Shown: positions 1-8,578, counted from the first letter of the stretch. The stretch: 53,575 bases of DNA from Actinomycetota bacterium (GCA_019240215.1 JAFAYQ010000037.1:1-53575); one strand, 5' to 3'. Translations and numbers: made by a program. The notes: generated by a model from the letters alone, not told the origin.

Positions 1-1
1 G

Positions 2-1015
2 GCCCGGCGGCTGGCCCAGAGCCTGGGGCTGGGGGAGCTGGACAACAGCCCCCGGGCGGTGGCCGGTACCGGGGGGACGCTGGACGCGATGATGCTGGAC
101 ATGAAGCGGACCTTCGACGAGGTGGTGCTGGCACACAGCACTCCGGCGAAGGCCCAGGCGATTTTCGAGAACCCGTTCTACCAGGCCCTGTCGTCGTCGT
201 TCGCGGGGACCCAGGAGTACATGGCGATGGAGAAGCTGGGCCAGCTGCACCGGACCGACGAGTGGGACCTGATCGTGGTGGACACGCCGCCGAGCCGGTC
301 CGCGCTCGACTTCCTGGACGCGCCCCAGCGGCTCGGCCGGTTCCTGGACGGCAAGCTCATCCGGCTGCTGACCGCGCCCGCCTCCCCCGGCCGGGCCTAC
401 ATGAAGGTGCTCAACGCCGGCTTCTCGATCGTCACCGGCACCCTCACCAAGGTCCTCGGCGCTCAGGTGCTCAAGGACATGCAGACGTTCGTGACCGCCT
501 TCGACACGATGTTCGGGGGGTTCCGGGAACGGGCCGAGACGACCTACCGGCTGCTGCAGACGCCGGGCACCGCGTTCATCGTGGTGGCCGCGCCCGAGCC
601 GGACGCGTTGCGGGAGGCGGCGTACTTCGTCGAACGGCTCGCGGGGGAACGGATGCCGCTGGCCGGGCTGATCCTCAACCGGGTGCACATCCCGGTCGCC
701 ACCCGGCTCTCGGCCGCCCGCAGCCTGGCGGCCGCCGAGACGCTGGAGAGCCACGAAACGGGGAACGGGGCCGGCCCCGAGACTGACTCGGTGACCGGGG
801 AGCCGCCGCGTTACACGCTGGCGGCCGGGGTGTTGCGGCTGCACGCGGAGCGGATGCAACTGGCGGCCCGGGAACGGCGGGTGGCCGAGCACTTCACGGC
901 GGCCCATCCCACCGTTCCCGTGACCCAAGTTGTGGCGCAGCCCGAGGACGTCCATGACCTCGAGGGTCTGCGCACGATCGGTTCAAGCCTCGCCAGCGAA
1001 CCGGGCTTCGGCTAG
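2..1015 (+). CDS. ArsA-family (anion-transporting-like) ATPase, 5' end outside the window
   Basis: C-terminal part of an ArsA/GET3-type P-loop ATPase; the reading frame is open to the window edge, so the N-terminal Walker A is missing. What is visible fits the family: a DPARRLA-like segment right at the edge (ARRLAQSLG), the switch/Walker B-like DLIVVDTPP at about residue 95, and a later FIVVAAPEPDALREA strand-helix. In actinobacteria two such ATPases usually sit beside wblA/whiB4 (Rv3679-Rv3680 next to Rv3681c in M. tuberculosis), and here the gene ends 5 bp before the convergent WhiB gene. This is therefore probably the second gene of that pair. The family is known for membrane-associated ATPase roles, but the substrate of the actinobacterial members is not evident from sequence. 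Only the missing 5' end is uncertain. Confidence 0.88.
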   Translation, partial: ARRLAQSLGLGELDNSPRAVAGTGGTLDAMMLDMKRTFDEVVLAHSTPAKAQAIFENPFYQALSSSFAGTQEYMAMEKLGQLHRTDEWDLIVVDTPPSRSALDFLDAPQRLGRFLDGKLIRLLTAPASPGRAYMKVLNAGFSIVTGTLTKVLGAQVLKDMQTFVTAFDTMFGGFRERAETTYRLLQTPGTAFIVVAAPEPDALREAAYFVERLAGERMPLAGLILNRVHIPVATRLSAARSLAAAETLESHETGNGAGPETDSVTGEPPRYTLAAGVLRLHAERMQLAARERRVAEHFTAAHPTVPVTQVVAQPEDVHDLEGLRTIGSSLASEPGFG

Positions 1016-1019
1016 TGGA

Positions 1020-1322
1020 TCAACTCGCCACCAGGTCGTCCACGTCCTGCTCCTCGTAGCGGTTCCGAGCCTGCTCAAGCAGCTCGCGCCAGGACTTCAC
1101 GTCCGGGCGGCGGCGGAGCAGCGCGCGGCGCTCCCGCTCGGTCATCCCGCCCCAGACGCCGAACTCAATGCCGTTGTCCAGTGCGTCGGCCAGGCACTCG
1201 GTCCGTACCAGGCAACCCCGGCAGATCAGCTTGGCTCGGTTCTGCGCTGCGCCCTGGACAAACAGCTCGTCCGGGTCGGTTCCTTTGCAGGCGGCGCGTG
1301 TGGTCCAGTCAGTGATCCACAT
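1020..1322 (-). CDS. wblA: WhiB-family Fe-S transcription factor (WblA/WhiB4 type)
   Basis: 100-residue WhiB-like protein. Four cysteines at 12, 34, 37 and 43 (C-X21-C-X2-C-X5-C) would bind a redox-sensitive [4Fe-4S] cluster. The GVWGG turn at 55-59 is followed by the basic stretch RRALLRRR used for DNA contact. The ATG at 1322 is well supported by AAGGAG a few bases upstream. The ADALDNGIEFGVWGGMTERERRA pattern and the flanks (ArsA-like ATPase on one side, divergent PonA2-like PBP on the other) match M. tuberculosis whiB4 and Streptomyces wblA. Known members repress antibiotic and oxidative-stress genes and affect development; that this copy does so is inference. The upstream region has a 10-bp tandem repeat and an inverted repeat that may carry its control sites. 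Confidence 0.95.
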   Translation of the reverse strand: MWITDWTTRAACKGTDPDELFVQGAAQNRAKLICRGCLVRTECLADALDNGIEFGVWGGMTERERRALLRRRPDVKSWRELLEQARNRYEEQDVDDLVAS

Positions 1323-1353
1323 GTGCCCACTCCTTTTGATCGTCGCGTACTGC

Positions 1354-1373
1354 GTACATAGACGTACATAGAC
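1354..1373. promoter_or_regulatory. 10-bp perfect tandem repeat upstream of wblA/whiB4
   Basis: GTACATAGAC occurs twice head to tail, 32 bp upstream of the WhiB start codon. Read on the minus strand each copy carries TATGTA, which could serve as a -10-like element, so this may be a duplicated promoter or a regulator site. It lies in the 398-bp divergent region between the WhiB gene and the PBP gene, where I see no credible gene. Confidence 0.4.
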
Positions 1374-1403
1374 GGTCGATGGCTCGATGGCGGGGTCTTG
1401 CGT

Positions 1404-1427
1404 CCGGATCCGCAGACACGGATCCGG
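1404..1427. promoter_or_regulatory. Perfect inverted repeat, candidate operator
   Basis: CCGGATCCG, a 6-bp spacer (CAGACA), then CGGATCCGG: nine paired bases in each arm, with a centre-to-centre distance near one and a half helical turns. It sits between the divergent WhiB and PBP genes, about 80 bp upstream of the WhiB start. Dimeric-repressor operator is the likeliest reading; a transcript hairpin is the alternative. Confidence 0.4.
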
Positions 1428-1720
1428 GTTACCGGTTCGTGATAAAGCAACCTACGGAAGATGAGGGGTCGCTGCCAAGGCCCCGCAGTGCCCATTTACG
1501 GAATAGTCCTCTTGGGCCATGCCGGGTGGGTCAGCTAGTCACCTTCGGCGTCGTTTGGGCCTCTCTGGGCACCATATCCAGTGAATCATCCCGGTTGTCC
1601 TGTCCTGGCCCAATCCGGTCTCGTCCGCTGGAAGCCACGCCGTAAGATCCCGTTTCGGCAAGCTGCGGGGTGCGTGCGCGGTTCGGCACGTACTCTTGGG
1701 CCGTGCGTTCAGGTGACATC

Positions 1721-4093
1721 GTGACCAAGACCGGGATCGTCGGGCGCCTCATCGCCGTTTCGGCGGTGGGCGGCATGATCGCGGCGGCCATGGCCCTGCC
1801 GGTCGTGGCCACCACCGGCGTGGTCCTCCGGGACCAGGCCAACAAGGCGGCCGCGCCCACCTCGGCCACGTTCGGCACGCTGCCCCAGCGCTCGGAGATC
1901 CTCGACAACAGCGGGCACCTGCTGGCCTACGTCTACAGCGTGAACGGCGGCAAGACCGCGTCCGCGTCGGGCATCGATCGCCAGCCGGTCACCTTCGACC
2001 AGATCGCGCCGGTGATGCGCAAGGCCGTGGTCGCGATCGAGGACAACCGGTACTGGTCCGAGGGCGCCCTCGACCCCAAGGGCACGCTGCGCGCGCTGGT
2101 CAACGACCTGCAGGGCAAGTCGGTGCAGGGTGGCTCGAGCATCACCCAGCAGTACGTCAAGAACATGCTGATCCTGACCGCCGCCAACCCCCAGCAGGCC
2201 GAGCAGGCCTACGAGGACACGCTGTCGCGCAAGCTGCACGAGCTGCGGCTGGCCATCGGCGTGGCCCACCAGCAGTCCAAGCAGTCGATCCTGTCCGGCT
2301 ACCTGAACGACGCCTACTTCGGCAACCAGGCCTACGGCATCGACGTCGCCGCCCAGACCTACTTCGACACCAGCCCCGGCAAGCTGACCCTGCCGCAGGC
2401 AGCGATGCTGGCCGGCATGGTCGAGAACCCGACCCGCTACGACCCGTACCTGCACCCGGCGACCGCGACCGAGCGGCGCAACACCGTGCTGGCCCGGATG
2501 GTGCAGACCGGCGTGCTGACCAGCACGCAGGCCACCACGGCGGAGAAGGCGCCGCTGGGCGTCACCCACGCGGCCCCCGAGAACGGCTGCACCCAGGACG
2601 TGGCGGGCGACGCGGCGTTCTTCTGCAACTACGTGGAGCAGGTCTTCCTGCAGGACACCACCGTGGCCAAGACCGCCCAGGACCGGGCCAAGCTGCTGGC
2701 CACCGGCGGCCTGAAGATCTACACCACGCTGGACCCGAAGGACCAGAACGCCGCCGCCCAGGCGGTCAACTACACGCTGCCGTACCAGAGCGACACCTAC
2801 AACGCCTACCACGAGGCCGACACCGAGTCCATGGTCCAGCCGGGGACCGGCAAGATCGAGGCGATGGCCGAGAACCGGCCCTACGGTCCGGACGGCACCA
2901 CGATCAACTACGCCGTCGACACCAACTACGGCGGCGGCCAAGGCATCCAGACCGGTTCCTCGTCCAAGCTGTTCACGCTGGTCACGGCGCTGGAGCAGAA
3001 CATACCGTTCGGCTACACGGCCACCGTGCCGGACAACACCACCGTGCAGGGCTTCACCAACTGCGCGGGCGAACCGCTGCCCAACGGCTTCCCGGTGCAG
3101 AACGACGAGAACTCCACCAACGGGTCGGAGACGTACTCGCTCTACACGGCGACGGCCCTGTCGATCAACGTGTTCTACGGTGAGCTGGAGCAGAAGGTCG
3201 GGCTCTGCAACGTGGTCAAGACGGCGGCCAACCTGGGTATCACCTGGGCCAACGGGGCCTCACTGCTGACCCCGGAGCCGTACGGCCGAGGCAGCTCGTC
3301 GGCCGACAACATCACCTCGTTCACGCTGGGCTCGGTCGTCACGTCCCCGCTGGAGATGGCCGGGGCCTACGCGACCATGGCCGCCCGCGGCAAGTACTGC
3401 AAGCCGATCGCGATCGGCAAGATCGTCAGCCTGACCGGCGCCTCGCTGCCGGTGCCGTCGGCCGGCTGCCGCCAGGCGATCTCGCCGCAGATCGCCGACG
3501 CGGTCAACTACATCCTGCAGGGTGTGCTGAACTTCCCCGGCGCGACCGGAGCCGGGCTCGGCCTGGACGTCCCGGCGGCCGGCAAGACCGGTACCGCCAA
3601 CAACTCCTACTACGCCGCGTTCGGCGGTTACACCCCCGACCTGGCCGCGTACGTGTCGGTCTACCACCCCAACCCGCCGGAGTCGATGGTCGGATCCGGC
3701 GCCTGCTGGCATACATCGGGCCAAGGCCAGCAGTGCGACTCGGAAATGTTCGGCGCCGACGCCCCCGGCCACACCTGGCAGCTCAGCTTCGAGCACGCCA
3801 ACCTGGGCAGCGGCCCCGGCTTCGTCGGCGTCCCGTCCGACAGCCCGTTCAACAGCCAGGGCGACGGCCAGAGCGTCAAGCAGGCCGGTGGCGGCAAGGG
3901 CAAGGGGAAAGGCAAGGGCAAGGGCGGTAACGGGAACGGCGGCGGCAACGGCGGCACCACCGCCTGCTTCTTCAACTTCTGCACCGGCGGCGGCAACAAC
4001 GGCGGCCCCGCCAACGCCACCAAGACCGCGTTGATCACCCCGAGCACCGGCACTGCGGTGTCTCCCCTGGTGCTCTTCGCCCGGGAAGAATAA
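1721..4093 (+). CDS. Class A penicillin-binding protein (PonA2-like transglycosylase/transpeptidase)
   Basis: Bifunctional peptidoglycan synthase: a GT51 glycosyltransferase polymerises lipid II and a transpeptidase cross-links the peptides, outside the membrane. I prefer the GTG at 1721 because AGGTGA precedes it and it gives a short cytoplasmic tail before one membrane helix (about residues 8-33); in-frame GTGs at 1670 and 1703 are alternatives. GT51 motifs: EDNRYW near 110, GGSSITQQYVKN at 137-148, then RKLHELRLA and a YLN..YFG..AYGI block. Transpeptidase motifs: SSSK with nucleophile Ser413, SIN at 481, KTGT at 622. There is no PASTA domain. Instead the C-terminus is a low-complexity KGKGKGKG/GGNGNGGG tail with a CFFNFC island. 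Divergent from the WhiB gene, as ponA2 is from whiB4. Confidence 0.93.
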   Translation: MTKTGIVGRLIAVSAVGGMIAAAMALPVVATTGVVLRDQANKAAAPTSATFGTLPQRSEILDNSGHLLAYVYSVNGGKTASASGIDRQPVTFDQIAPVMRKAVVAIEDNRYWSEGALDPKGTLRALVNDLQGKSVQGGSSITQQYVKNMLILTAANPQQAEQAYEDTLSRKLHELRLAIGVAHQQSKQSILSGYLNDAYFGNQAYGIDVAAQTYFDTSPGKLTLPQAAMLAGMVENPTRYDPYLHPATATERRNTVLARMVQTGVLTSTQATTAEKAPLGVTHAAPENGCTQDVAGDAAFFCNYVEQVFLQDTTVAKTAQDRAKLLATGGLKIYTTLDPKDQNAAAQAVNYTLPYQSDTYNAYHEADTESMVQPGTGKIEAMAENRPYGPDGTTINYAVDTNYGGGQGIQTGSSSKLFTLVTALEQNIPFGYTATVPDNTTVQGFTNCAGEPLPNGFPVQNDENSTNGSETYSLYTATALSINVFYGELEQKVGLCNVVKTAANLGITWANGASLLTPEPYGRGSSSADNITSFTLGSVVTSPLEMAGAYATMAARGKYCKPIAIGKIVSLTGASLPVPSAGCRQAISPQIADAVNYILQGVLNFPGATGAGLGLDVPAAGKTGTANNSYYAAFGGYTPDLAAYVSVYHPNPPESMVGSGACWHTSGQGQQCDSEMFGADAPGHTWQLSFEHANLGSGPGFVGVPSDSPFNSQGDGQSVKQAGGGKGKGKGKGKGGNGNGGGNGGTTACFFNFCTGGGNNGGPANATKTALITPSTGTAVSPLVLFAREE

Positions 4094-4110
4094 AGGGCGC
4101 TCACGGCGCA

Positions 4111-4153
4111 GGCCGAACCCGGGGCGCGGCGTCTGACCGCCCGGGGTCCGGCC
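4111..4153 (+). terminator. Imperfect GC hairpin after the PBP gene
   Basis: GGCCG plus CCCGGGGCG pairs imperfectly with CGCCCGGGG plus CCGGCC, 18 bp after the PBP stop codon. There is no T tract, which is common for actinobacterial terminators. It lies between the convergent PBP and hisS genes. The remaining gap to 4268 has a short CCCCACGCGCCCCA direct repeat and no gene. Confidence 0.4.
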
Positions 4154-4268
4154 GTCAGCCGAGTGCCTGGCCCCCGTGCGCACGCCCCACCCCACGCGCC
4201 CCACAGGCCACACGCGCTCTCCGCCGCCCCACGCGCCCCAGGGCCGCTAGGCGGCCCCAGGAGCCCCG

Positions 4269-5573
4269 CTAGGCGCCGATGACGACGGCCAGCTGGTCCG
4301 GGGCCACCTGCTGCTGGTCGCCGGAGTCCATGTCGCGCACGGTGACCAGGCCGGCGTCGCGCTCCTGCTGGCCGTAGATGAGGGCGTAGCGGGCCCGGCG
4401 CTCGGCCGCCCACCGGAGCTGGCGGCCCAGCTTGCGGCTGGAGCCCAGGTAGACCTCGGCCGACCGGCCCGCGTGCCGCAGCCGGGCGGCGAAGTCCATC
4501 GCGGCCGCCGCGTCCTCGTCCGACATGACGGTGATGGCGACGTCCAGGCGGGGGGCGGTGACCGCCTCGGCGCTGAGCAGGCCGATGATCCGCTCGACCC
4601 CCAGCGAGCCGCCGACGGCGGGGATGTCGGGGCCGCCGAGCGACTCGATCAGGTGGTCGTAGCGGCCGCCGCCGGCGATCGAGCCGGGCATGCCCTCGGC
4701 CACCACCTCGAAGATGATGCCGGTGTAGTAGCCCAGGCCGCGCACCAGCCGCGGGGTGAACACCAGGCGCTCGGCCCCCGCCACCGGGGCGGCCGACTCG
4801 ATGACCCGGTCGACCTCGGCCAGGCCGGCCCGGCCGTCCTCGTCGTCGGCCAGGGCCGCCCGCAGGCGGTCGACCGCGTCGGCGGCGGTCAGGTCGCCGA
4901 CCAGCGCCTCGGCCGTGGCCGGGTCCAGCGACCGCTCGTCCACCAGCTCCCCGACCACCTCGTCGGGCTTGAGCTTGTCCAGCTTGTCCAGGGTGATCAG
5001 CACCTGGCCGCCGACCTCGGCCGGGACCTGGTAGGCGCGCAGCAGCCCGGTCAGGGCCCGCCGCGAGTTGATCAGGATCGTGTAGTCACCGAGGCCGACG
5101 GCGGCCAGCGCGTCGGCGATCGCGCACACCACCTCCCCGTCCGCCAGCGGTGAGGTCGAGCCGACGACGTCCAGGTCGCACTGGGCGAACTCGCGGAACC
5201 GGCCGCGGCCGGGCCGGTCGGCCCGCCAGACCGGGCCCATCACGAACCGCTTGTACGGCATCGGCAGCTGCGAGCCGTAGGCGGCCACCACCCGGGCCAG
5301 CGGCACGGTCATGTCGTAGCGCAGCGCCAGGTCGGCGTCGCCGCTGGCCTCGTGCTCGCCCCGGCGCAAGATCTTGAAGATGAGCTTGTCGCCCTCGTCG
5401 CCGTAGCGGCCGGTCAGCGTCTCCAGCCGTTCGAAGGCCGGGGTCTGCAGCGGCTCGAACCCGTAGCGCTGGAAGACGTCGCGAATGGCGGCGAACACAT
5501 GCTCGCGCACCCGCAGATCGCCCGCGAGGAAGTCCCTCGTGCCAGAGGGGGGGTCGAACTGCTGGGACGCCAT
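4269..5573 (-). CDS. hisS: Histidyl-tRNA synthetase
   Basis: 434-residue class II aminoacyl-tRNA synthetase that charges tRNA-His. I chose the ATG at 5573 (MASQQFDPP) because GGAGGAG lies 6-8 bases upstream and the family's PPxGTRDF motif starts a few residues in; the frame stays open upstream without similarity. Motif 2 reads VWRADRPGRGRFREFAQCD, the HisA motif is LVRGLGYYTG, HisB is SIAGGGRYD, and motif 3 is GGSLGVERI. An anticodon-binding domain follows (about 335-434). The motif 2 wording resembles the archaeal/eukaryotic-like branch more than the E. coli type. Divergent from the aldo/keto reductase gene. Confidence 0.95.
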   Translation of the reverse strand: MASQQFDPPSGTRDFLAGDLRVREHVFAAIRDVFQRYGFEPLQTPAFERLETLTGRYGDEGDKLIFKILRRGEHEASGDADLALRYDMTVPLARVVAAYGSQLPMPYKRFVMGPVWRADRPGRGRFREFAQCDLDVVGSTSPLADGEVVCAIADALAAVGLGDYTILINSRRALTGLLRAYQVPAEVGGQVLITLDKLDKLKPDEVVGELVDERSLDPATAEALVGDLTAADAVDRLRAALADDEDGRAGLAEVDRVIESAAPVAGAERLVFTPRLVRGLGYYTGIIFEVVAEGMPGSIAGGGRYDHLIESLGGPDIPAVGGSLGVERIIGLLSAEAVTAPRLDVAITVMSDEDAAAAMDFAARLRHAGRSAEVYLGSSRKLGRQLRWAAERRARYALIYGQQERDAGLVTVRDMDSGDQQQVAPDQLAVVIGA

Positions 5574-5650
5574 GACGAACTCCTCCATTTCACGGATCGA
5601 TGCCCTGCTGATGCTACTGGGCACCCGGACCCCGGATAATGAGAGAAAAC

Positions 5651-5678
5651 CTTTTCCGAATGGTCTTTTCCGAATGGT
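5651..5678. repeat. Perfect 14-bp tandem duplication
   Basis: CTTTTCCGAATGGT is repeated twice without a gap, directly upstream of the GGAGG of the aldo/keto reductase gene, in the 121-bp divergent region with hisS. It is markedly AT-richer than its surroundings. It may be a promoter or operator duplication or a replication slip. Confidence 0.8.
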
Positions 5679-5694
5679 GGAGGAACGAGAAACG

Positions 5695-6732
5695 ATGGAG
5701 TACCGCCTGCTCGGCACCAGCGGAGCGGCCGTGTCGGCCCTGGCCCTGGGCACACTCACGTTCGGCCAGGAGACCGACGAGGCCGGGTCGTTCGCCCAGC
5801 TCGACCGGTTCACCGAGGTGGGCGGGTCGCTGATCGACACCGCCGACGTCTACGGGGGCGGACGGTCGGAGGAGATCATCGGCCGCTGGCTGGCGGCCCG
5901 GCCCGGCGTCCGCGATTCGGTGGTGGTGGCGACCAAGGGCCGCTTCCCGAGCGGCCCCGGCCCCAACGGCCTCGGCCTGTCCCGGCAGCACCTGGCCCGG
6001 GCCCTCGACGGCTCGTTGCGGCGGCTGGGCGTCGACCGCATCGACCTGTACCAGCTGCACGGCTGGGACCCGCTGACCAGCGTGGAGGAGACGCTGCGGT
6101 TCCTCGACGACGCGGTCCGGGCCGGCAAGATCAACTACGTCGGGCTGTCCAACTTCACCGCCTGGCAGATCCAGAAGTACGTCGACCTGGCCGAGCGGTT
6201 CGGCCTGGCCTCCCGGCCGGTCGCCGTCCAGCCGCAGTACAACCTGCTGGCCCGGGCCATCGAATGGGAGATCGTGCCGGCCAGCCAGGCGGCCGGGCTC
6301 GGCCTGCTGCCCTGGTCACCGCTGGCCAGCGGCTGGCTGACCGGCAAATACCGGCGCGGCGAGGCCCCGGCCGACGGCACCCGGCTCAAGGAGGAGCCCG
6401 ACGAAGGCATGAAGAAGTGGAACGAGCGCGGCCATCTGGAGCAGAACTGGCAGGTCCTGGACGTGGTGCGCAAGATCGCGGAGGCCCGCGGCCGCTCGCT
6501 CGGCCAGGTCGCCATCGCCTGGCTGCTGGCCCGGCCCGCGGTCAGCTCGGTCATTCTCGGCGCCCGCACGCTGGCGCAGCTGGACGACAACCTGGCCGCC
6601 GCCGACCGGCCGCTCGACGACGACGAGACCCGGCTGCTGGACGAGGCGAGCGAGCCGGCCACGCCCGACTACCCCTACGGCGAGAAGGGCCAGCCGCACC
6701 GCAGCCGCACCCTCAACCCCGACCCCGCCTGA
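5695..6732 (+). CDS. Aldo/keto reductase
   Basis: 345-residue (beta/alpha)8 NAD(P)H-dependent oxidoreductase of the AKR superfamily, cytosolic. The N-terminal hairpin MEYRLLGTSG is typical. Catalytic residues are recognisable: Asp and Tyr in DTADVYGGGRSEE, Lys in VVATKGRF, His in LYQLHGWDP. NADPH-contacting strands are PWSPLASGWLTGKY and VSSVILGARTLAQL. The ATG at 5695 gives the normal N-terminus, though GGAGG is about 11 bases away; an ATG at 5674 is in frame. The substrate cannot be told: the family (YajO/IolS-like) covers many aldehydes, sugars and ketones. It is a single gene closed by a strong hairpin. Confidence 0.92.
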   Translation: MEYRLLGTSGAAVSALALGTLTFGQETDEAGSFAQLDRFTEVGGSLIDTADVYGGGRSEEIIGRWLAARPGVRDSVVVATKGRFPSGPGPNGLGLSRQHLARALDGSLRRLGVDRIDLYQLHGWDPLTSVEETLRFLDDAVRAGKINYVGLSNFTAWQIQKYVDLAERFGLASRPVAVQPQYNLLARAIEWEIVPASQAAGLGLLPWSPLASGWLTGKYRRGEAPADGTRLKEEPDEGMKKWNERGHLEQNWQVLDVVRKIAEARGRSLGQVAIAWLLARPAVSSVILGARTLAQLDDNLAAADRPLDDDETRLLDEASEPATPDYPYGEKGQPHRSRTLNPDPA

Positions 6733-6740
6733 GACGCGAA

Positions 6741-6773
6741 CTGGCCCGTCATCCCCGGGGGATGGCGGGCCAG
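6741..6773. terminator. Bidirectional terminator hairpin
   Basis: CTGGCCCGTCATCCCC pairs with GGGGATGGCGGGCCAG: a 16-bp stem with one G-T pair and almost no loop. It begins 8 bp after the aldo/keto reductase stop and faces the 3' end of the minus-strand DUF1508 gene, so it can end transcripts from both sides. Confidence 0.75.
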
Positions 6774-6792
6774 TCAGGGACCAGAGCCGAGG

Positions 6793-6978
6793 TCAGGCCT
6801 CGGTCTCGTCCTGGATCTTGGCGTCGGGCGCGTTGGTCTGGACGGACTTGATCCCGTTGAGGGCGGCCGCCTTGCTCTCGTAGGTCTCGCTGGTCGCGAT
6901 CACCTGGCCGTTCCCCGCCTGCAGGTTGAAGTGGAACTTCCCGCTGGAACCCTTTTTGAGCACAAACTTGCCAGCCAT
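6793..6978 (-). CDS. YegP/DUF1508 small protein
   Basis: 61-residue protein of the YegP (DUF1508) family. It begins MAGKFVLKK and contains FHFNLQAGNGQVIATSETY followed by KAAALNGIKSV, the repeat unit of this fold; E. coli YegP has two copies, this has one. The ATG at 6978 is preceded by GGGGAG; an upstream in-frame ATG at 7053 gives an unrelated extension and is unlikely. The function of the family is unknown. It sits alone between the terminator at 6741 and the YqeY gene. Confidence 0.85.
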   Translation of the reverse strand: MAGKFVLKKGSSGKFHFNLQAGNGQVIATSETYESKAAALNGIKSVQTNAPDAKIQDETEA

Positions 6979-7059
6979 ACCGGGTCTCCCCTCGTGAATT
7001 TTCAGCTGCGTCCGTAAAACAAGCCTCAGTGTTCCCCAACCGGGGCAAACCACACAAGA

Positions 7060-7521
7060 TCAAGAACTGCTGGTCAGCTGCTTGCGGACCTCGGCCGCGA
7101 CCCGGGACCCCTCGGCCCGGCCCGCCACCTTAGGGCCGGCCGCCTTCATGACCGGGCCCATCGACGCCATCCCGGACGCCCCGGTCTCCGCGATCACCCC
7201 GGCCACCAGCTGCGCCAGCTCGTCGTCGCCGAGCTGGGCGGGCAGGTACCCGGCCAGCACCTCACCCTCGGCCTGTTCGGCCGCCGCCTGGTCCCCGCGG
7301 CCGGCCGAGCCGAACGCCTCGGCCGCCTCCCGGCGCTTCTTGGCCTCCCGGGTCAGGACCTTCAGCACCTCGTCGTCGGACAGCTCGCGGGCCGAGTGGC
7401 CGGCCACCTCCTCGTTGGTGATGGCGGTCAGCGCGCTGCGCAGCGTCCGCGTCCGGACCTGGTCGCGGGCCCGCATCGCCGCCGTCAGGTCGGTCCGGAG
7501 TCGTTCCTTGAGTTCAGCCAT
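7060..7521 (-). CDS. GatB/YqeY domain protein
   Basis: 153-residue YqeY-family protein: helical, with the pattern LKERLRTDLTAAMRARD, then LRSALTAITNEEV, and a C-terminal segment GPVMKAAGPKVAGRAEGSRVA that corresponds to the tail domain of GatB. GatB uses the domain to grip tRNA in the amidotransferase complex; the role of stand-alone YqeY is not established. The ATG at 7521 follows GGAGG by 9 bases, while the in-frame ATG at 7530 would be too close. Divergent from the phosphoesterase gene with only 35 bp between start codons. This pairing, with tRNA-Pro nearby, recurs in actinomycetes. Confidence 0.9.
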   Translation of the reverse strand: MAELKERLRTDLTAAMRARDQVRTRTLRSALTAITNEEVAGHSARELSDDEVLKVLTREAKKRREAAEAFGSAGRGDQAAAEQAEGEVLAGYLPAQLGDDELAQLVAGVIAETGASGMASMGPVMKAAGPKVAGRAEGSRVAAEVRKQLTSSS

Positions 7522-7556
7522 GAAAACCATCCTCCCTGACATGGCACCATGGGTGG

Positions 7557-8486
7557 GTGCGAGCACGAGTCATCATCCCCGCGGGCGTCGCGCTGGCCGG
7601 CGCCGGCGCCCTGGCCTACGCCTCGGTGGTCGAGCGCAACTGGTTCACGTTGCGCCAGGCCGAAGTCCCGGTACTGGCCCCCGGCACCAAGCCCATCCGC
7701 GTCCTGCACATCTCCGACGTGCACCTGACGCCCGGGCGCAAGCGGCTCCGGACCTGGCTGGCGTCCCTCGACGAGCTGGACCCGGACCTGGTGGTGAACA
7801 CCGGCGACTCGATCGCCCACCCCGAGGCGGTCGGCCCGCTGGTGGATAGCCTGGGCCCGCTGCTCGACCGGCCCGGCGTGTTCGTCTACGGCTCCAACGA
7901 CCTGTACGCGCCCCGGGTCAAGAACCCGGCCCGCTACCTGTGGGAGACCAGCGCCCGCCGGTACCCGCGGACCGAGCCGGACCTGCCCTGGCAGAAGCTG
8001 GGCGAGGCGATGACCAACCGGGGCTGGCTGGACGCCAACAACCACCGCGGCCGGATCAAGGCCGGCGGCCTCGACATCGCCGTGGCCGGCGTGCACGATC
8101 CCCACATCAAGCGCGACCGCTACGAGCGGGTCGCGGGGCCGGCCGACCCCGCCGCCGACCTGCGCCTGGGCATCCTGCACGCTCCCGAGCCGCGGGTGCT
8201 GGACCGGTTCGCGGCCGACGGCTACGACATCCTGTTCGCGGGCCACACCCACGGCGGGCAGCTCTGCGTCCCGGCCTACGGCGCCCTGGTGACCAACTGC
8301 GCGATCGACCGCGACCGGGTGGCCGGCCTGCACCAGCACCCGTCGGCCGACGCCCCCGCTCCCGACGGCCACCGGGCCTGGCTGCACGTCTCGGCCGGCC
8401 TGGGCACCTCGCCGTGGGCGCCGGTCCGCTTCGCCTGCCGTCCCGAAGCCACCATGCTCACCCTGGTCCCCCGGGCGGGCCACTAG
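7557..8486 (+). CDS. Membrane-anchored metallophosphoesterase (YkuE-like)
   Basis: 309-residue calcineurin-type phosphoesterase with an N-terminal hydrophobic segment (about residues 5-22), so probably membrane-tethered. Metal-site motifs in order: HISDVHL (about 51-57), NTGDS (about 80-84), YGSND where most relatives have GNHD, a single His in ILHAPEP, and GHTHGGQ near 231-237. GSND, with the Asn kept and the His lost, is frequent in actinobacterial members. The start is a GTG at 7557 in a very short divergent region. The substrate is unknown; relatives act on phosphodiesters or on lipid-linked phosphates. Confidence 0.9.
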   Translation: MRARVIIPAGVALAGAGALAYASVVERNWFTLRQAEVPVLAPGTKPIRVLHISDVHLTPGRKRLRTWLASLDELDPDLVVNTGDSIAHPEAVGPLVDSLGPLLDRPGVFVYGSNDLYAPRVKNPARYLWETSARRYPRTEPDLPWQKLGEAMTNRGWLDANNHRGRIKAGGLDIAVAGVHDPHIKRDRYERVAGPADPAADLRLGILHAPEPRVLDRFAADGYDILFAGHTHGGQLCVPAYGALVTNCAIDRDRVAGLHQHPSADAPAPDGHRAWLHVSAGLGTSPWAPVRFACRPEATMLTLVPRAGH

Positions 8487-8578
8487 CGCCCGGCCCGGCT
8501 TGTCGAGCGGGCTGGGCGCGAGGGCTCTCGTCATCCGCTAGACTTTGCGAGCGGCCGGACGTGAAGCGTCCGGCTGGC

